DNA of 64,000 bases from Bartonella henselae str. Houston-1 (GTDB taxonomy: Bacteria > Pseudomonadota > Alphaproteobacteria > Rhizobiales > Rhizobiaceae), in contig NC_005956.1 in assembly GCF_000046705.1 (NCBI RefSeq), positions 868,001 through 932,000 on the forward strand, in the 5' to 3' direction. The translations under genes and the position numbers were made by a program. This document shows, in pieces, positions 39,463-49,558 of the stretch. The stretch's first letter is position 1. The number at the start of each line of letters is the position of its first letter. Below the pieces are notes generated by a model, which was not told where the DNA came from, made no database searches, and saw only the letters and a program-made list of their open reading frames with translations.

Positions 39463-39954
39463 TTATTCAACAACAATAAGCGGTTCACCAAACTCAACGG
39501 GTTGGCCATCTTTAACAAAAATAGTAGTCACTTTGCCTGAACGTGGGGACGGAATTTGATTCATTGTTTTCATCGCTTCAATGATAAGTAGAGTTTGTCC
39601 TTCAGAAACATTTTGCCCTATCTCTACAAAAGGTTGTGCACCCGGTGAAGGTGCAAGATAGGCTGTACCAACCATTGGAGATGTTATTGCATTCTTTGAT
39701 CTATCTTCTGGCTTAGGAGTTTCAATTGTTGGTGTTGGAGGAGAAGCTACAGAAACAGTAGGAGTAGAAACAGGAGCATAAATCGTTTGTTCGGGAACGG
39801 CTGTGATGTTTTGACGTGATACACAAATACGCAGTCCGCCCTGTTCAAGCTCAATATTGGTTAAATTGGTATCATTCAAAATTTCAGCAAGGTCACGGAT
39901 AATTTTTGTATCAATTGCGGTCTGTTTTACAGCGTCCATTTTTTTTGTTGCCAT
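39463..39954 (-). CDS. accB: Biotin carboxyl carrier protein of acetyl-CoA carboxylase
   Basis: 163 residues: an N-terminal dimerisation part, a proline-rich linker (PVSTPTVSVASPPTPTIETP), and the C-terminal biotinyl domain with the acceptor lysine in IEAMKTMNQIPSP and the family end GEPLIVVE. ATG 39954 follows an AAGGAGTT site and is preferred over 39990. First gene of the accB-accC pair. Confidence 0.95.
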   Translation of the reverse strand: MATKKMDAVKQTAIDTKIIRDLAEILNDTNLTNIELEQGGLRICVSRQNITAVPEQTIYAPVSTPTVSVASPPTPTIETPKPEDRSKNAITSPMVGTAYLAPSPGAQPFVEIGQNVSEGQTLLIIEAMKTMNQIPSPRSGKVTTIFVKDGQPVEFGEPLIVVE

Positions 39955-40168
39955 TTTTTTTCTAACTCCTTGATCAATGAAGATCGTCATTATTTAATTA
40001 TGACTGAATATCTCTAGACTACGGATGACCTTTTTGAGCATTCTATGTAATTTAATACCTGTGTGTGCTATGCAAAATTGCACTTATAAGCCTGTTGTTA
40101 AAAAAGAGAAAGCATAAAATCATCTAATTTAGGGTATTTTAAAAGATAACGAAGTAAAGAAAGAATAT

Positions 40169-41026
40169 TCATTGCATATTTTCTATGGCTTCTTTGAGGA
40201 TTTCTTCACTCACAGCTCCGATGAGTAATTTATCACCAATTATATAAGAAGGTGTTCCCGTAATATTCAGTCTAGAGGCAATTTGAATATTTTTTTTAAA
40301 GGCGTTTTGCAAGCTAGAATCTTTGATTGCATTGCGCAGTTTCTTTTCATCTGCTCCTAATGAAACTGCTATTTTTATAGCTTTGATTTCGTTTGCGCGA
40401 CTCTGATGCGTTAAAAGCTCTTTATAAAACTGAGGATATTTTTCTGGAAATTGTTTTCGAAAAGCATAAGCAACAATATGTGCTGCCATGGAATCAGATC
40501 CCAAAATTGGTAAATCTTTGATAATAACCCGTAGGTCTGGGTATTCTTTTATTAAGTTTTCTATGTATGGATAAGAAATTTTACAATATCCACAATTATA
40601 ATCAAAAAAATCAACTAGCACTCTTTTACCATTTGGATTTCCCAAAACAGCATCATAAGGGGACTGAAAAATTTGCTTTTTCAATGAGTTGATAATTGAA
40701 GCTTGTTTTTGGGTATTTTGCGCACTTTGTTTTTCTAGCTTGTCTTGAAGAATAAGCTGCATCTCAATTATAATTTCTGGATTAGTAAGGAGATAATCTC
40801 TTATAATCTTTTGAATATCGTGATCATCAATATGTGGTGTAATTTTTTCTCTAAGTTTAGATAAAAAGCTAGAATCTTCCAGAAGTTGTGTTTTAAGGTT
40901 TTGGAGTGTTTTTTCGCTTGATCTTTCGTTCGAGAGAGAAGGTGAACAAAGCAAAATACTCAATGTAACTGTTATTAAAAATTTTGTAATGCGCTTTGTT
41001 TTTAGGTATTGAGGTTGAGTGATCAT
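40169..41026 (-). CDS. DsbA family thiol:disulfide oxidoreductase
   Basis: A 285-residue exported thioredoxin-fold protein. A signal peptide (about residues 14-32, LITVTLSILLCSPSLS) precedes a helical N-domain, then VDFFDYNCGYCKISYPYIEN with the CGYC active site and a cis-proline loop GTPSYIIGD. This N-domain plus CxYC layout fits the DsbA/ScsC-like group that precedes accB in Hyphomicrobiales. Likely substrates are periplasmic and outer-membrane proteins. Confidence 0.88.
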   Translation of the reverse strand: MITQPQYLKTKRITKFLITVTLSILLCSPSLSNERSSEKTLQNLKTQLLEDSSFLSKLREKITPHIDDHDIQKIIRDYLLTNPEIIIEMQLILQDKLEKQSAQNTQKQASIINSLKKQIFQSPYDAVLGNPNGKRVLVDFFDYNCGYCKISYPYIENLIKEYPDLRVIIKDLPILGSDSMAAHIVAYAFRKQFPEKYPQFYKELLTHQSRANEIKAIKIAVSLGADEKKLRNAIKDSSLQNAFKKNIQIASRLNITGTPSYIIGDKLLIGAVSEEILKEAIENMQ

Positions 41027-41366
41027 CTATATGGCTTCATATTTCTCTTGTGACATTATTTGAACTATATGAAAAATATTCCCTATGTGCAACAAAGCAT
41101 TTAACTACAGTGGAAATCTAATCGGTTATTGATAAAACAGCAGTTTTTTCTGTAAGAAGATTTTATGTAACGCATATTTTGCGATGATTATGTTTTTGAA
41201 GAGTTGAATTTCTTCTTTGTTATTAAATGTTGTTTTCATCTTTGATGCTATCAGAGATATCTTTTGCATATTGACTGTAAAAAAGTACCTTAATAATTCA
41301 ATTGAGAGCATTCGTGTTAACTTTTTTCTATTCTTTTATTGAGCACAGTGGAACAAACTAAATTAA
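41027..41366. other. Intergenic region between dsbA-like gene and glpD
   Basis: 340 bases of divergent promoter sequence. A minus-strand ORF at 41126-41311 is lysine-rich and lacks any family feature, so I do not call it. Confidence 0.4.
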
Positions 41367-42899
41367 ATGATGAAAAGTGAAATTATGGAAACTGCAACGC
41401 ATTATGACCTTTTTATTATTGGTGGAGGGATAAATGGATGTGGCTTAGCAAGAGACGCAGCAGGACGTGGATTTAAAGTGGGATTGGCTGAAATGAATGA
41501 TCTTGCATCCGGTACATCAAGTGCATCAACAAAGCTCATTCATGGCGGTCTTCGTTATCTTGAATATTATGAATTCAGACTTGTTCGTGAAGCACTGAAA
41601 GAACGCGAGATCATTTGGCGTATGGCTCCGCATATTGTGCGTCCTTTGCGTTTTCTTCTCCCTTATCATAAAAAATTACGTCCTGCTTGGATGTTGCGTT
41701 TTGGGCTCTTCATTTATGATTATCTTGGTAACTGGAATCAAAAATTGTGGCGTAGTAAAACGGTTAATTTTTCAAAGAGTTTTTGCTCTATACTTAAGGA
41801 AGAATATCATAAAGGTTTTGAATATTCTGATGCAAGAGTAGATGATGCTCGTTTAGTGATTGCAAATGCTCGTGATGCAGAAAAGTGGGGGGCTGTAATA
41901 AAAGTACGAACGGAAGTTCTGTCTTTAAAAAGTGAAGAAAAAAAATGGGTTGTGATTCTTCGAGATAAATTAAGCGGTAAAGAATCCTGCGTTACGGCTT
42001 CTTATGTTGCAAATATGACGGGTCCTTGGATTAATCATATTTTGTCAAATGTATTAGACTGTAAAGAGAATCCACCGGTACGACTTGTCAGAGGTTCTCA
42101 TATTCTAGTTCCAAAGCTTTATGCTCATGATCGTGCTTATATTTTCCAAAACGGAGATGGGCGTATTCTGTTTTCCATTCCATATCAGGAAGAGTTTACA
42201 TTGCTTGGAACAACAGATTGTGGTTATCAGGGTGATCCAGCTGATGTTCATATTACCGATACAGAGATTGACTATATCTGCACAGCAGCGAGTGAATATT
42301 TTGTGCAACCGGTATTGCGTGAAAGCATTGTCTGGACTTACTCTGGTGTCCGTCCTCTCTATGACGATGGTGCTTCAAAAGCACAAGAGATCACGCGTGA
42401 TTATGTTTTGAAGGAAATGGGTACAGAAAGTACACCAAGAATCCTTAATCTTTATGGTGGTAAGATTACAACTTATCGCAAATTAGCTGAAGATGCGATG
42501 AAATTTGTTGAAAAAGCGCTTGGTAAAAAGGGAAAACCATGGACAATCAACTCAACGCTTCCTGGAGGCGATTTTCCACATAATAAGCTGGATACAATAG
42601 AAAATAAGATTGCTCTTTTAGTTCCAGATTTAGATGCTTTTACATATCGCAGACTTGCAAGGTCTTATGGTTGCGAGGCGTTGATGATATTTGCAAATGG
42701 TAAAGCCGACAAGGGAAAGAATTTTGGACATGGACTTTATGAAGTAGAAGTAAAATGGCTCATGGAAAAGGAATGGGCTAAAACGTGCGAAGATGTTTTA
42801 TGGCGCCGCTCAAAACTTGGTCTTTTATTTAATAAAAAAGAGATTAATGCTCTTACTGCTTATATGCAAAAAATACAAGACAATGAACAAAATTCATGA
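41367..42899 (+). CDS. glpD: Glycerol-3-phosphate dehydrogenase (FAD)
   Basis: Oxidises glycerol-3-phosphate to dihydroxyacetone phosphate at the inner membrane and passes electrons to quinone. The FAD site FIIGGGINGCGLARDAAGRG is followed by SSASTKLIHGGLRYLEYYEF, RLVRGSHILVPK, TLLGTTDCGY and LYGGKITTYRKLAE. 510 residues. Starts at 41367, 41370 and 41385 are possible; no clear ribosome site separates them. Confidence 0.94.
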   Translation: MMKSEIMETATHYDLFIIGGGINGCGLARDAAGRGFKVGLAEMNDLASGTSSASTKLIHGGLRYLEYYEFRLVREALKEREIIWRMAPHIVRPLRFLLPYHKKLRPAWMLRFGLFIYDYLGNWNQKLWRSKTVNFSKSFCSILKEEYHKGFEYSDARVDDARLVIANARDAEKWGAVIKVRTEVLSLKSEEKKWVVILRDKLSGKESCVTASYVANMTGPWINHILSNVLDCKENPPVRLVRGSHILVPKLYAHDRAYIFQNGDGRILFSIPYQEEFTLLGTTDCGYQGDPADVHITDTEIDYICTAASEYFVQPVLRESIVWTYSGVRPLYDDGASKAQEITRDYVLKEMGTESTPRILNLYGGKITTYRKLAEDAMKFVEKALGKKGKPWTINSTLPGGDFPHNKLDTIENKIALLVPDLDAFTYRRLARSYGCEALMIFANGKADKGKNFGHGLYEVEVKWLMEKEWAKTCEDVLWRRSKLGLLFNKKEINALTAYMQKIQDNEQNS

Positions 42900-43223
42900 T
42901 TACGTAGCCTTTAGAAAGTTTATTGAGTTTTATTGTGGCATTTGTTTGCGCATTAAATTCAAAAACGCTTACGCATTATAAACTATGATGATATCAATTG
43001 TGAGGCACTTTAAATTAAAAATATCTTAGATAATGGGCTGAATAATAAAAAGACAGGATGAGTGGAGAGGAATACCATTCAGAGAATTTTTTTATTGTTT
43101 TTGAGAAGATTTTAGATCAATTGAAAAGAACAATTGGAGAAAGCATTTTTTACCTTCAATTGATGGCAAAAAGATAATAAAATTTTCTGTAAAATAGAAA
43201 AAAGCAGATATTGATATGTACAA
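42900..43223. other. Intergenic region between glpD and dusA
   Basis: About 320 AT-rich bases with no supported gene, RNA or repeat. Confidence 0.4.
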
Positions 43224-44240
43224 ATGCGAACTCTTAAAAAAGAGAAAAGGGGTGCTGCTGTGATATTTTACAGTTTTCCCTCATCAATAAAATTTGCAAT
43301 AGCACCAATGTTGGGATGGACAGATCGACATTGCAGATTTTTTTACCGTCTTTTAACCAAAAAGGCACTCCTTTATACAGAAATGATCGTAGCTGATGCT
43401 GTAATCCATGGTGTTCGTGAACAACTTTTGGCTTTGAATCATAAAGAACATCCAATTGCGTTGCAATTAGGGGGATCAGATCCTCAAAAGTTAGCAGAAG
43501 CTGCGCGAATTGCAGAAGATTTTGGTTATGATGAGATAAATCTCAATGTTGGTTGTCCATCAAATCGCGTTCAATCTGGTGCATTTGGTGCTTGTTTGAT
43601 GTTATATCCTGACATTGTGGCAAGTGCTGTAGAAGCAATAAAAAAAGTGGTTACACTCTCTGTAACTGTCAAATGTCGAGTTGGGGTAGATGACCAGGAT
43701 GAAGAATTAGCTTTAGATCTTTTAGCTGATAAAGTTTGGAATGCTGGATGTGATGCACTCTGGGTGCATGCACGTAAAGCATGGTTAAAAGGACTAAGTC
43801 CAAAGGAAAACCGTGATATTCCTCCACTTAATTATAACAGAGTTTATAAATTAAAAAGAAAATATCATAATAAATTCATTGGAATAAATGGTGGAATTAA
43901 ATCAATTTATGAGATAAAAGAGCATTTGATTCTGTGTGATGCTGCTATGGTTGGTCGACAAGTCTATCATGATCCAACTTTACTAAAGTATATTGATTCT
44001 GAAATATATGGTGAACAGCAGAATAATCTTAGCGATAGTGATCTCATTGAGGCCATGTGTGATTATGCTGCTCAACATATCGCATCAGGGGGGCTACTTT
44101 CTCATGTAACACGTCATATGATTGGTTTATTTCATGGTCGGAATGGCGCACGTCGATGGAGGCAAATATTATCAAATAATGCAAGAGGAAGAGATGCAGG
44201 CATCCATGTTTTGAAAGAAGCTTTTTCTGCTCTTATTTAA
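43224..44240 (+). CDS. dusA: tRNA-dihydrouridine(20/20a) synthase
   Basis: Flavoenzyme reducing uridines in the tRNA D-loop. FAIAPMLGWTDRHCRFFYRL at the N-terminus, EINLNVGCPSNRVQSGAFGA with the catalytic Cys, VTVKCRVGVDD, and the C-terminal VTRHMIGLFHGRNGARRWRQ are typical of DusA rather than DusB/C. A later start such as GTG 43263 is possible, since the first 13 residues are not conserved-looking. Confidence 0.92.
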   Translation: MRTLKKEKRGAAVIFYSFPSSIKFAIAPMLGWTDRHCRFFYRLLTKKALLYTEMIVADAVIHGVREQLLALNHKEHPIALQLGGSDPQKLAEAARIAEDFGYDEINLNVGCPSNRVQSGAFGACLMLYPDIVASAVEAIKKVVTLSVTVKCRVGVDDQDEELALDLLADKVWNAGCDALWVHARKAWLKGLSPKENRDIPPLNYNRVYKLKRKYHNKFIGINGGIKSIYEIKEHLILCDAAMVGRQVYHDPTLLKYIDSEIYGEQQNNLSDSDLIEAMCDYAAQHIASGGLLSHVTRHMIGLFHGRNGARRWRQILSNNARGRDAGIHVLKEAFSALI

Positions 44241-44329
44241 CAACAGTTTTATCAGATAAACAGATATCAAAGCTTAAATTTGCTAAAGTTTTCCTTCCAA
44301 ACTTGTGATTTCAGAAAGCTAATCTTCTT

Positions 44330-44645
44330 TATTGTGGAGAGAACTTTAATGCCATTCTCAACTGAAAGAGAAAGCTGTTTACCCTTCGTTGTTTTTGTTT
44401 CTATTCGTACGAATACGCATAGCTACCAATAATTTAAGCTCTTTTCAACATTATGCAAAAATTTTGTAAGGTGATCGAACTTTATCCGATGAGGGAAGAT
44501 CTTGGCTATTTCCTGTTTTTGTTACCAAGCTTGAAGCTTATGATCTTTTTTAGAAAAAACTATATGCTGACCAAAATGTTCACTCAATATAAAAACAGGC
44601 TAAAGTCCTCATATAAAAATAAGATTATACATCTGTAGATCAACA
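44330..44645 (+). pseudogene. Lrp/AsnC-type regulator remnant
   Basis: Translated in three frames, this stretch mirrors the intact Lrp gene at 45832-46323: VVFVSIRTNTHS (44389-44424) then a stop, VIELYPMREDLGYF (from about 44467) versus VIEFYRMSGDIDYL, and TKLEAYDLF, stop, KKLYA versus PNIEAYDLFYKKLI. It has several frameshifts and stops, so it is a dead paralogue or diverged duplicate. Only the ligand-binding (RAM) half is recognisable; the HTH half is lost. Confidence 0.65.
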
Positions 44646-44789
44646 AAAACAGTTAGTTAGTGCAAAAAGTTTCGTTCATAATATTTAACATGTTTAAAAA
44701 GCTTTAAAAAAACAATAAATTATTCACATCCTGTTTATATGACAAGATTTTAAATTACACATTATAAATTTGAAAAGGTGTCTTTCTTC

Positions 44790-45797
44790 ATGACTGTTAG
44801 TCCGTTTGATAATTTTCGTGCTTTACTCACAAGTTTACCAGTTGCTGATGAGTTTTCTATAATTTTGGCAAAAAAACGGCAAAAAAGTTTAATAAAGAAG
44901 CAAGAGGCGCTAGGAAAATTAGGAGAAATAGCGGTTTGGTATGCCGGATGGAGAGGGGCAGAGAAACCTATCGTAACGCAACCTTTAGTGGCTATTTTTT
45001 CTGGGAATCATGGCGTTATAGAGGAGAACGTTACACCATTTCCGCAATCTATGACACAAAAGATGGTACAAAACTTTGCGGCTGGTGGTGGTGCTATTAA
45101 TCAAATTTGCATAGCTTATGATCTTGGATTGAAGATATTTGATCTAGCATTGGAATATCCAACAATGAATATTACCAAAGATGCAGCAATGGATGAGCGC
45201 AGTGCTGCTGCTACAATGGCATTTGGAATGGAATCCATCGCTGGTGGAACAGATCTCTTGTGTATCGGTGAAATGGGAGTTGGCAATACAACAATAGCTT
45301 CAGCTTTATGTTTAGCATTGTTTGGTGGAGAAGTGGAGGAATGGACAGGGAACAGCACAGGAATTGATGAGAGATTTTATCAACGAAAAATAGCCGCAGT
45401 GGAAACCGCTGTTTCTTTACACAAGCATCGTTTTAGTGATCCTTTTGAAATAATGCGTTGTCTAGGAGGACGTGAAATTGCCGCGATCGTAGGTGCCATT
45501 TTAGCTGCTAGAATGGAAAAGATACCGGTTATTTTGGATGGTTTTGTGGTAACGGCAGCAGCAGCAGTGCTTTATAAAATGAATCCAAGAGCTCTTGATC
45601 ATACCCTTGTTGGGCACGCTTCCTCTGAGCCAGCACATCGCAGGCTTTTACAAAAAATTGACAAAGAGCCGCTCTTAGATCTAGGGATGCGTCTTGGCGA
45701 AGGAACAGGTGCGGCTATGGCAGCTGGTATTGTTAAGGCTGCTGTTTTAACCCATGCCCAAATGGTAGTGTGCGAACAAGAGCATTTTACCATTTAA
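44790..45797 (+). CDS. cobT: Nicotinate-nucleotide--dimethylbenzimidazole phosphoribosyltransferase
   Basis: Activates dimethylbenzimidazole for attachment to the cobalamin nucleotide loop. IFSGNHGVIEENVTPFPQSM, ARG-type GGGAINQI, LCIGEMGVGNTTIASAL, and RLGEGTGAAMAAGIVKAA with the catalytic glutamate region are diagnostic. 335 residues from ATG 44790. No cobalamin riboswitch or other cob gene lies nearby, so it probably serves salvage of a corrinoid. Confidence 0.92.
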   Translation: MTVSPFDNFRALLTSLPVADEFSIILAKKRQKSLIKKQEALGKLGEIAVWYAGWRGAEKPIVTQPLVAIFSGNHGVIEENVTPFPQSMTQKMVQNFAAGGGAINQICIAYDLGLKIFDLALEYPTMNITKDAAMDERSAAATMAFGMESIAGGTDLLCIGEMGVGNTTIASALCLALFGGEVEEWTGNSTGIDERFYQRKIAAVETAVSLHKHRFSDPFEIMRCLGGREIAAIVGAILAARMEKIPVILDGFVVTAAAAVLYKMNPRALDHTLVGHASSEPAHRRLLQKIDKEPLLDLGMRLGEGTGAAMAAGIVKAAVLTHAQMVVCEQEHFTI

Positions 45798-45831
45798 GAA
45801 TAATAGTGATCTTATCAAGATCAAAAAATCT

Positions 45832-46323
45832 TTAAGAATTTTGTTCACTTGTTTTGTCGTGTAGTTTTATATAATTGAGTGGCAATTCCGTGGTGTATTT
45901 AATTTGTTCCATTGCGAAAGAAGATGAAACATCACGGATGTCAATTTTAGCAATTAATTTTTTGTAAAAAAGATCATAAGCTTCAATATTGGGAACGACG
46001 ACACGCAATAAATAGTCAATATCTCCACTCATTCGATAAAATTCAATCACTTCACGAAATTCTTGCACAATTTTTGAAAAGCGCTTAAGCCATTCTTGGC
46101 TGTGTGTGTTCGTACGAATAGAAACAAAAACAGTGACGTGTGCATTTACTTTTTCTGGAGAGAGGACAGCAACACGACGTTGAATAACACCATCTTCTTC
46201 AAGTTTTTGAATTCTACGCCAACAAGGAGTGGTAGAAAGTCCTACTTTTTTAGCGATATCAGCGACAGAGAGTGTCGCATTTTCTTGCAAAAGATATAAA
46301 ATTTTTCGATCAAGACGATCCAT
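45832..46323 (-). CDS. Lrp/AsnC family transcriptional regulator
   Basis: 163 residues. The N-terminal HTH includes LDRKILYLLQENATLSVADI and GLSTTPCWRRIQKLEEDGVI. The C-terminal RAM domain includes VFVSIRTNTHSQEWLKRF and YRMSGDIDYLLRVVVPNIEA. Such proteins sense amino acids and often regulate a neighbouring gene; none here is an obvious target. A decayed paralogue lies about 1.2 kb away beyond cobT. Confidence 0.9.
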   Translation of the reverse strand: MDRLDRKILYLLQENATLSVADIAKKVGLSTTPCWRRIQKLEEDGVIQRRVAVLSPEKVNAHVTVFVSIRTNTHSQEWLKRFSKIVQEFREVIEFYRMSGDIDYLLRVVVPNIEAYDLFYKKLIAKIDIRDVSSSFAMEQIKYTTELPLNYIKLHDKTSEQNS

Positions 46324-46342
46324 ATTTTTCTCAGTATTCAGT

Positions 46343-46978
46343 TTATAAAAATTTACGCACTAAACTGCGTAAGGATACAATAAGCTCATCATTAAACCAT
46401 GGATTTTTTTGTAACCAAGAAGTATTTCGCCATGATGGATGTGGTAAAGGCATGACATTATAGCCTCGAGGTTGACGTATGGAAAGAATGTTTTTCCAAT
46501 CACTAACGGTTGCTGAGACAGTTTTATGTTTTAGTTTTGCAATATGCCATTTTTGCGCATAACTTCCAATAGCAAGGACAAGTTTTATTTGTGGCATAGC
46601 TTGAAATACCTTTTCATGCCATATTTCTTGACATTCACGCCTTGGCGGTAAATCAGATTTGTTTTGATCATACCCTGGAAAACAAAATCCCATAGGAACA
46701 ATAGCAAAGAGAGATCTATTATAAAATTCATCTCTTGTGACATCGAGCCAATTGCGTAGTCTTTCGCCAGAGCGATCATTAAAAGGAATAGAACTTTCAT
46801 GGACACGTAGCCCTGGTGCTTGCCCTGCAATTGCAATTAAAGCCCTATTAGATAAATAAACTACGGGTTTTGGTTCATGAGGAAGGGGAGGAAGATAACG
46901 AGGATATTTGATACAAACACGACAGGAGTAAATTTTTTTTTCAAGTTTGGTAATTTGATTATCTGGTTGTTTTTTCAT
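46343..46978 (-). CDS. Uracil-DNA glycosylase family protein
   Basis: 211 residues. IAIAGQAPGLRVHESSIPFN carries the GQAPG motif that starts the active site in this superfamily, followed by RLRNWLDVTRDEF and MPLPHPSWRN, whose H-P-S loop is the second active-site motif. The cysteine pair SCRVC near the N-terminus resembles part of an Fe-S ligand set of family 4/5 enzymes. The exact subfamily and the lesion removed are not certain. It shares orientation with the Lrp gene. Confidence 0.8.
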   Translation of the reverse strand: MKKQPDNQITKLEKKIYSCRVCIKYPRYLPPLPHEPKPVVYLSNRALIAIAGQAPGLRVHESSIPFNDRSGERLRNWLDVTRDEFYNRSLFAIVPMGFCFPGYDQNKSDLPPRRECQEIWHEKVFQAMPQIKLVLAIGSYAQKWHIAKLKHKTVSATVSDWKNILSIRQPRGYNVMPLPHPSWRNTSWLQKNPWFNDELIVSLRSLVRKFL

Positions 46979-47027
46979 TGGAAAATAAGAAATTAAAGAA
47001 TACTATACGGAAAGAAAAATATTTTCT

Positions 47028-47540
47028 TTATTCTGTTCGAGGATGCGTTTTTCGCCATTTTCTCGGATATTGAAAATTTGATTGCCATATTCCTTTTCTT
47101 TTCTTTCTGGCTTCTTGTTCCTCTTGAGGGTAGTCATAATAACTTACAGCCCAACCATTCTGTACCATCGTTGCATTGATGTTCCTGACTTGCTTTGTTT
47201 TACATGTCGCAAGAATGCGGCCATATTTATCCTTTTTATACCAATGACATATAACAGGCTGATTTGCTATGAGTTTTTCTAAGTATTTTTTTGCTTCAAG
47301 TCCGCATGCATAGAGTACTTTCTTTGTACCACAAAATTGTTTCATCTCAGGAGCATCAATTCCTGCAAGCCGGATCATAATAGAGGAAACCATAAGTGAA
47401 TCGCCATCAATAATTAATGCATTTCCCTCGATAGGGAGTTTGGAAATTAAAGATGCCTTCTGAGGGTATTTTTTAGTATATTCAATGTAAACTATCACAA
47501 TGATAAAAATGCTAACAGCAATAAAAATGCTGGAACTCAT
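47028..47540 (-). CDS. Membrane-anchored thermonuclease (SNase-like) family protein
   Basis: 170 residues with one N-terminal membrane segment (IFIAVSIFIIVIVYIEY) and a staphylococcal nuclease fold: ALIIDGDSLMVSSIMIRLAG, then IDAPEMKQFC and YGRILATC. The Arg in IRLAGIDAPE and Arg in YGRIL match catalytic positions, and the Asp in DGDS is present. It is probably active at the outer face of the inner membrane. Substrate and role are inferred. Confidence 0.82.
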   Translation of the reverse strand: MSSSIFIAVSIFIIVIVYIEYTKKYPQKASLISKLPIEGNALIIDGDSLMVSSIMIRLAGIDAPEMKQFCGTKKVLYACGLEAKKYLEKLIANQPVICHWYKKDKYGRILATCKTKQVRNINATMVQNGWAVSYYDYPQEEQEARKKRKGIWQSNFQYPRKWRKTHPRTE

Positions 47541-47942
47541 AATCTTTAGATTGAAACTGTTTAGGCCAAAATGAGAACTTTTTTTTTCATGAAATCAAAA
47601 AACTATGATTACAACAAGCTTAATTTAGAAAGGATTGACTTATACGTCTTCAACAAAATCCAATTATTTCGATAAAATTAAGTATATTACTCAATGCTCT
47701 ATTAAACATACTTCCCATCTTGGGTTACGTAGAAAATCAGATCCAATACCACAAAGATACTACTCAAAATACAGAAGAGGAATTAAAAAAATAAATCAAC
47801 CTCATTTAAGGATATATGGCGCTCTAAGCTAAAAACATAGAAACAAACAGGCACACTTCACTCTATTTTTCCCCCGATAAGCAGCATTTAAAACTGCGCT
47901 GCTTTCGATTGCAGCACTCACAAGAGAAATAGTGTAAATTAG
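47541..47942. other. Intergenic region with an inverted repeat
   Basis: About 400 bases downstream of rpmG. AAGCAGC (47879-47885) and GCTGCTT (47898-47904) form a 7-bp hairpin that could end rpmG transcription, though no long T run follows in that direction. A plus-strand ORF at 47635-47832 (65 codons) has no recognisable features. Confidence 0.4.
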
Positions 47943-48110
47943 TTATTTAATTTTCGTTTCTTTAAATTCAACGTGCTTTTTTACAACTGGATCATATTTA
48001 CGCTTGCTCATTTTATCTGTCATTGTACGGCTATTTTTCTTCGTTACATAGAAAAAGCCAGTATCTGCAGTTGATAAAAGCTTGATCTTAATGGTTGCTG
48101 CCTTGGCCAT
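47943..48110 (-). CDS. rpmG: 50S ribosomal protein L33
   Basis: Short gene of 55 residues: [20 protein letters not shown], then [20 protein letters not shown] and a [11 protein letters not shown] end, the non-zinc (cysteine-free) form of L33. It stands alone on the minus strand. Confidence 0.95.
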   Translation of the reverse strand: MAKAATIKIKLLSTADTGFFYVTKKNSRTMTDKMSKRKYDPVVKKHVEFKETKIK

Positions 48111-49558
48111 AATTAAGAGTCCTATTTATTGAAAATTATATCATTTCTCTATTAAAGTCTATTTCTGATACAATCAGACTTTTGGCAACACTACGGATGT
48201 TGTCCAAAAAGTCAAGAGCTTGATTAATTTTCTCATGTGTTGAATAAGTATCAAAATGATATATAAACTAAAAAAACAAGCTATTGCAGTTAAAAAATTG
48301 GTTTCAAGATATCCATGTTTGGCTGATAGTACTTCTCCTAACAAGCACATTGATTTGCTAGAAAAAAATAAAAGCAGAATTAGCAGGAAAAAGTTCTTAC
48401 TCTTAAGGTTACGTTTCTCATGCTGCAAGCTTGATTCTACAACGGTCAGTAAAAACGCGAGCGAGGAGAAAAAGAGGAAGAATCAAAATCCATTGCTGTT
48501 TGAATGTCATGGTATTATAAAAGTTTTAAATTCCTTTTTCTGCATTCTTGTAAAGCTTAAAATACGCACCTCATATGGGAAGAGTGCTGATCCTTTGTGT
48601 AATCATTCATTGCTGTTAGAGATTAAGAATAAATATTACCAAGCACAGATGTTGCCACAAAAATAAGGCTGGCTTGTTTTTATTATATGCAATGGATTAA
48701 AATGAATTATTAACAGTGAATGCTCCCATTGACAGATACAAAAAAATATTGCCATCGGTTGAGATAGGAATGAAAACATAAAGATAAATAGCACATATGA
48801 GCTGTTTTTTAATTTGAGGATTAATTTTCAAGTCATCAAAATTGGCATGATAGCAAACATAATAAAGACGTATAGGAGAAAAAATCTCTAAATTCTTGGT
48901 TCTTATTTTTGCGAGCAGTATAGTATTGCATCTATCGCAAATCATAAGCGCTCCTATAAGAACACAAATACCAATTAACAGACTACATTTTTAAAGTGAT
49001 GCGCAACTGTTGATTTAAAATTTTGACAGAATAAACAAGATTATCATTGTAAAATGCAATATAAATTTTACAATAAACCAAACCCATATTGCTTGAAAAA
49101 ATAGATCCTAGAAAACTTAAAAAGCCAATAACGCAATGATTTCCGTAAAGAATGTTTTGATTTCTAAAGTTTTTTATTATGAGAATGGCTTATTTTACTT
49201 TTTTCATGAAGCTTAAGAAAAGCTGACTTTAAAGTTAAGAGAAAGTGAATTTCTCCATTGCAGATTTTTTTAACCCCTTAATATTCGAAATTATTTCAAT
49301 TTCTTACAGGATTGTTATTGAGCAGAAATAAATATACGGTCACACATAAGGAAGAGAGATATTAGCATAATGAAAATCATACAATGCAACGAATCTTACA
49401 TAACATTTCAGTTTTAAAAATATGTCTATCTTATTATTTTATAATAATATTTTATTTAAATTAATAACACTCTAATTATCTCTCATAAGATTTTTTATCT
49501 TTTGAGAGTATAATAAAATTATCGTGATGATTTTCGTTTTTACCTATTTTCTTGGTTT
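48111..49558. other. Long AT-rich stretch with only doubtful ORFs
   Basis: About 1.45 kb between rpmG and rnr. A minus-strand ORF at 48174-48428 (84 residues, two hydrophobic segments, TTG start) and a plus-strand ORF at 48256-48666 overlap each other, and another at 48697-48945 (minus) has a CDRC pair at its start. None has a clear ribosome site or known family. The region may be a decayed gene or two. Confidence 0.35.

Noticed and set aside
44646..44789. Possible cobalamin riboswitch before cobT
   Set aside because: No B12-box-like segment or long structured leader was visible.
48256..48666. 136-codon plus-strand ORF right of rpmG
   Set aside because: It overlaps another ORF on the opposite strand, lacks a ribosome site and has no recognisable domain; described only as part of an uncertain region.
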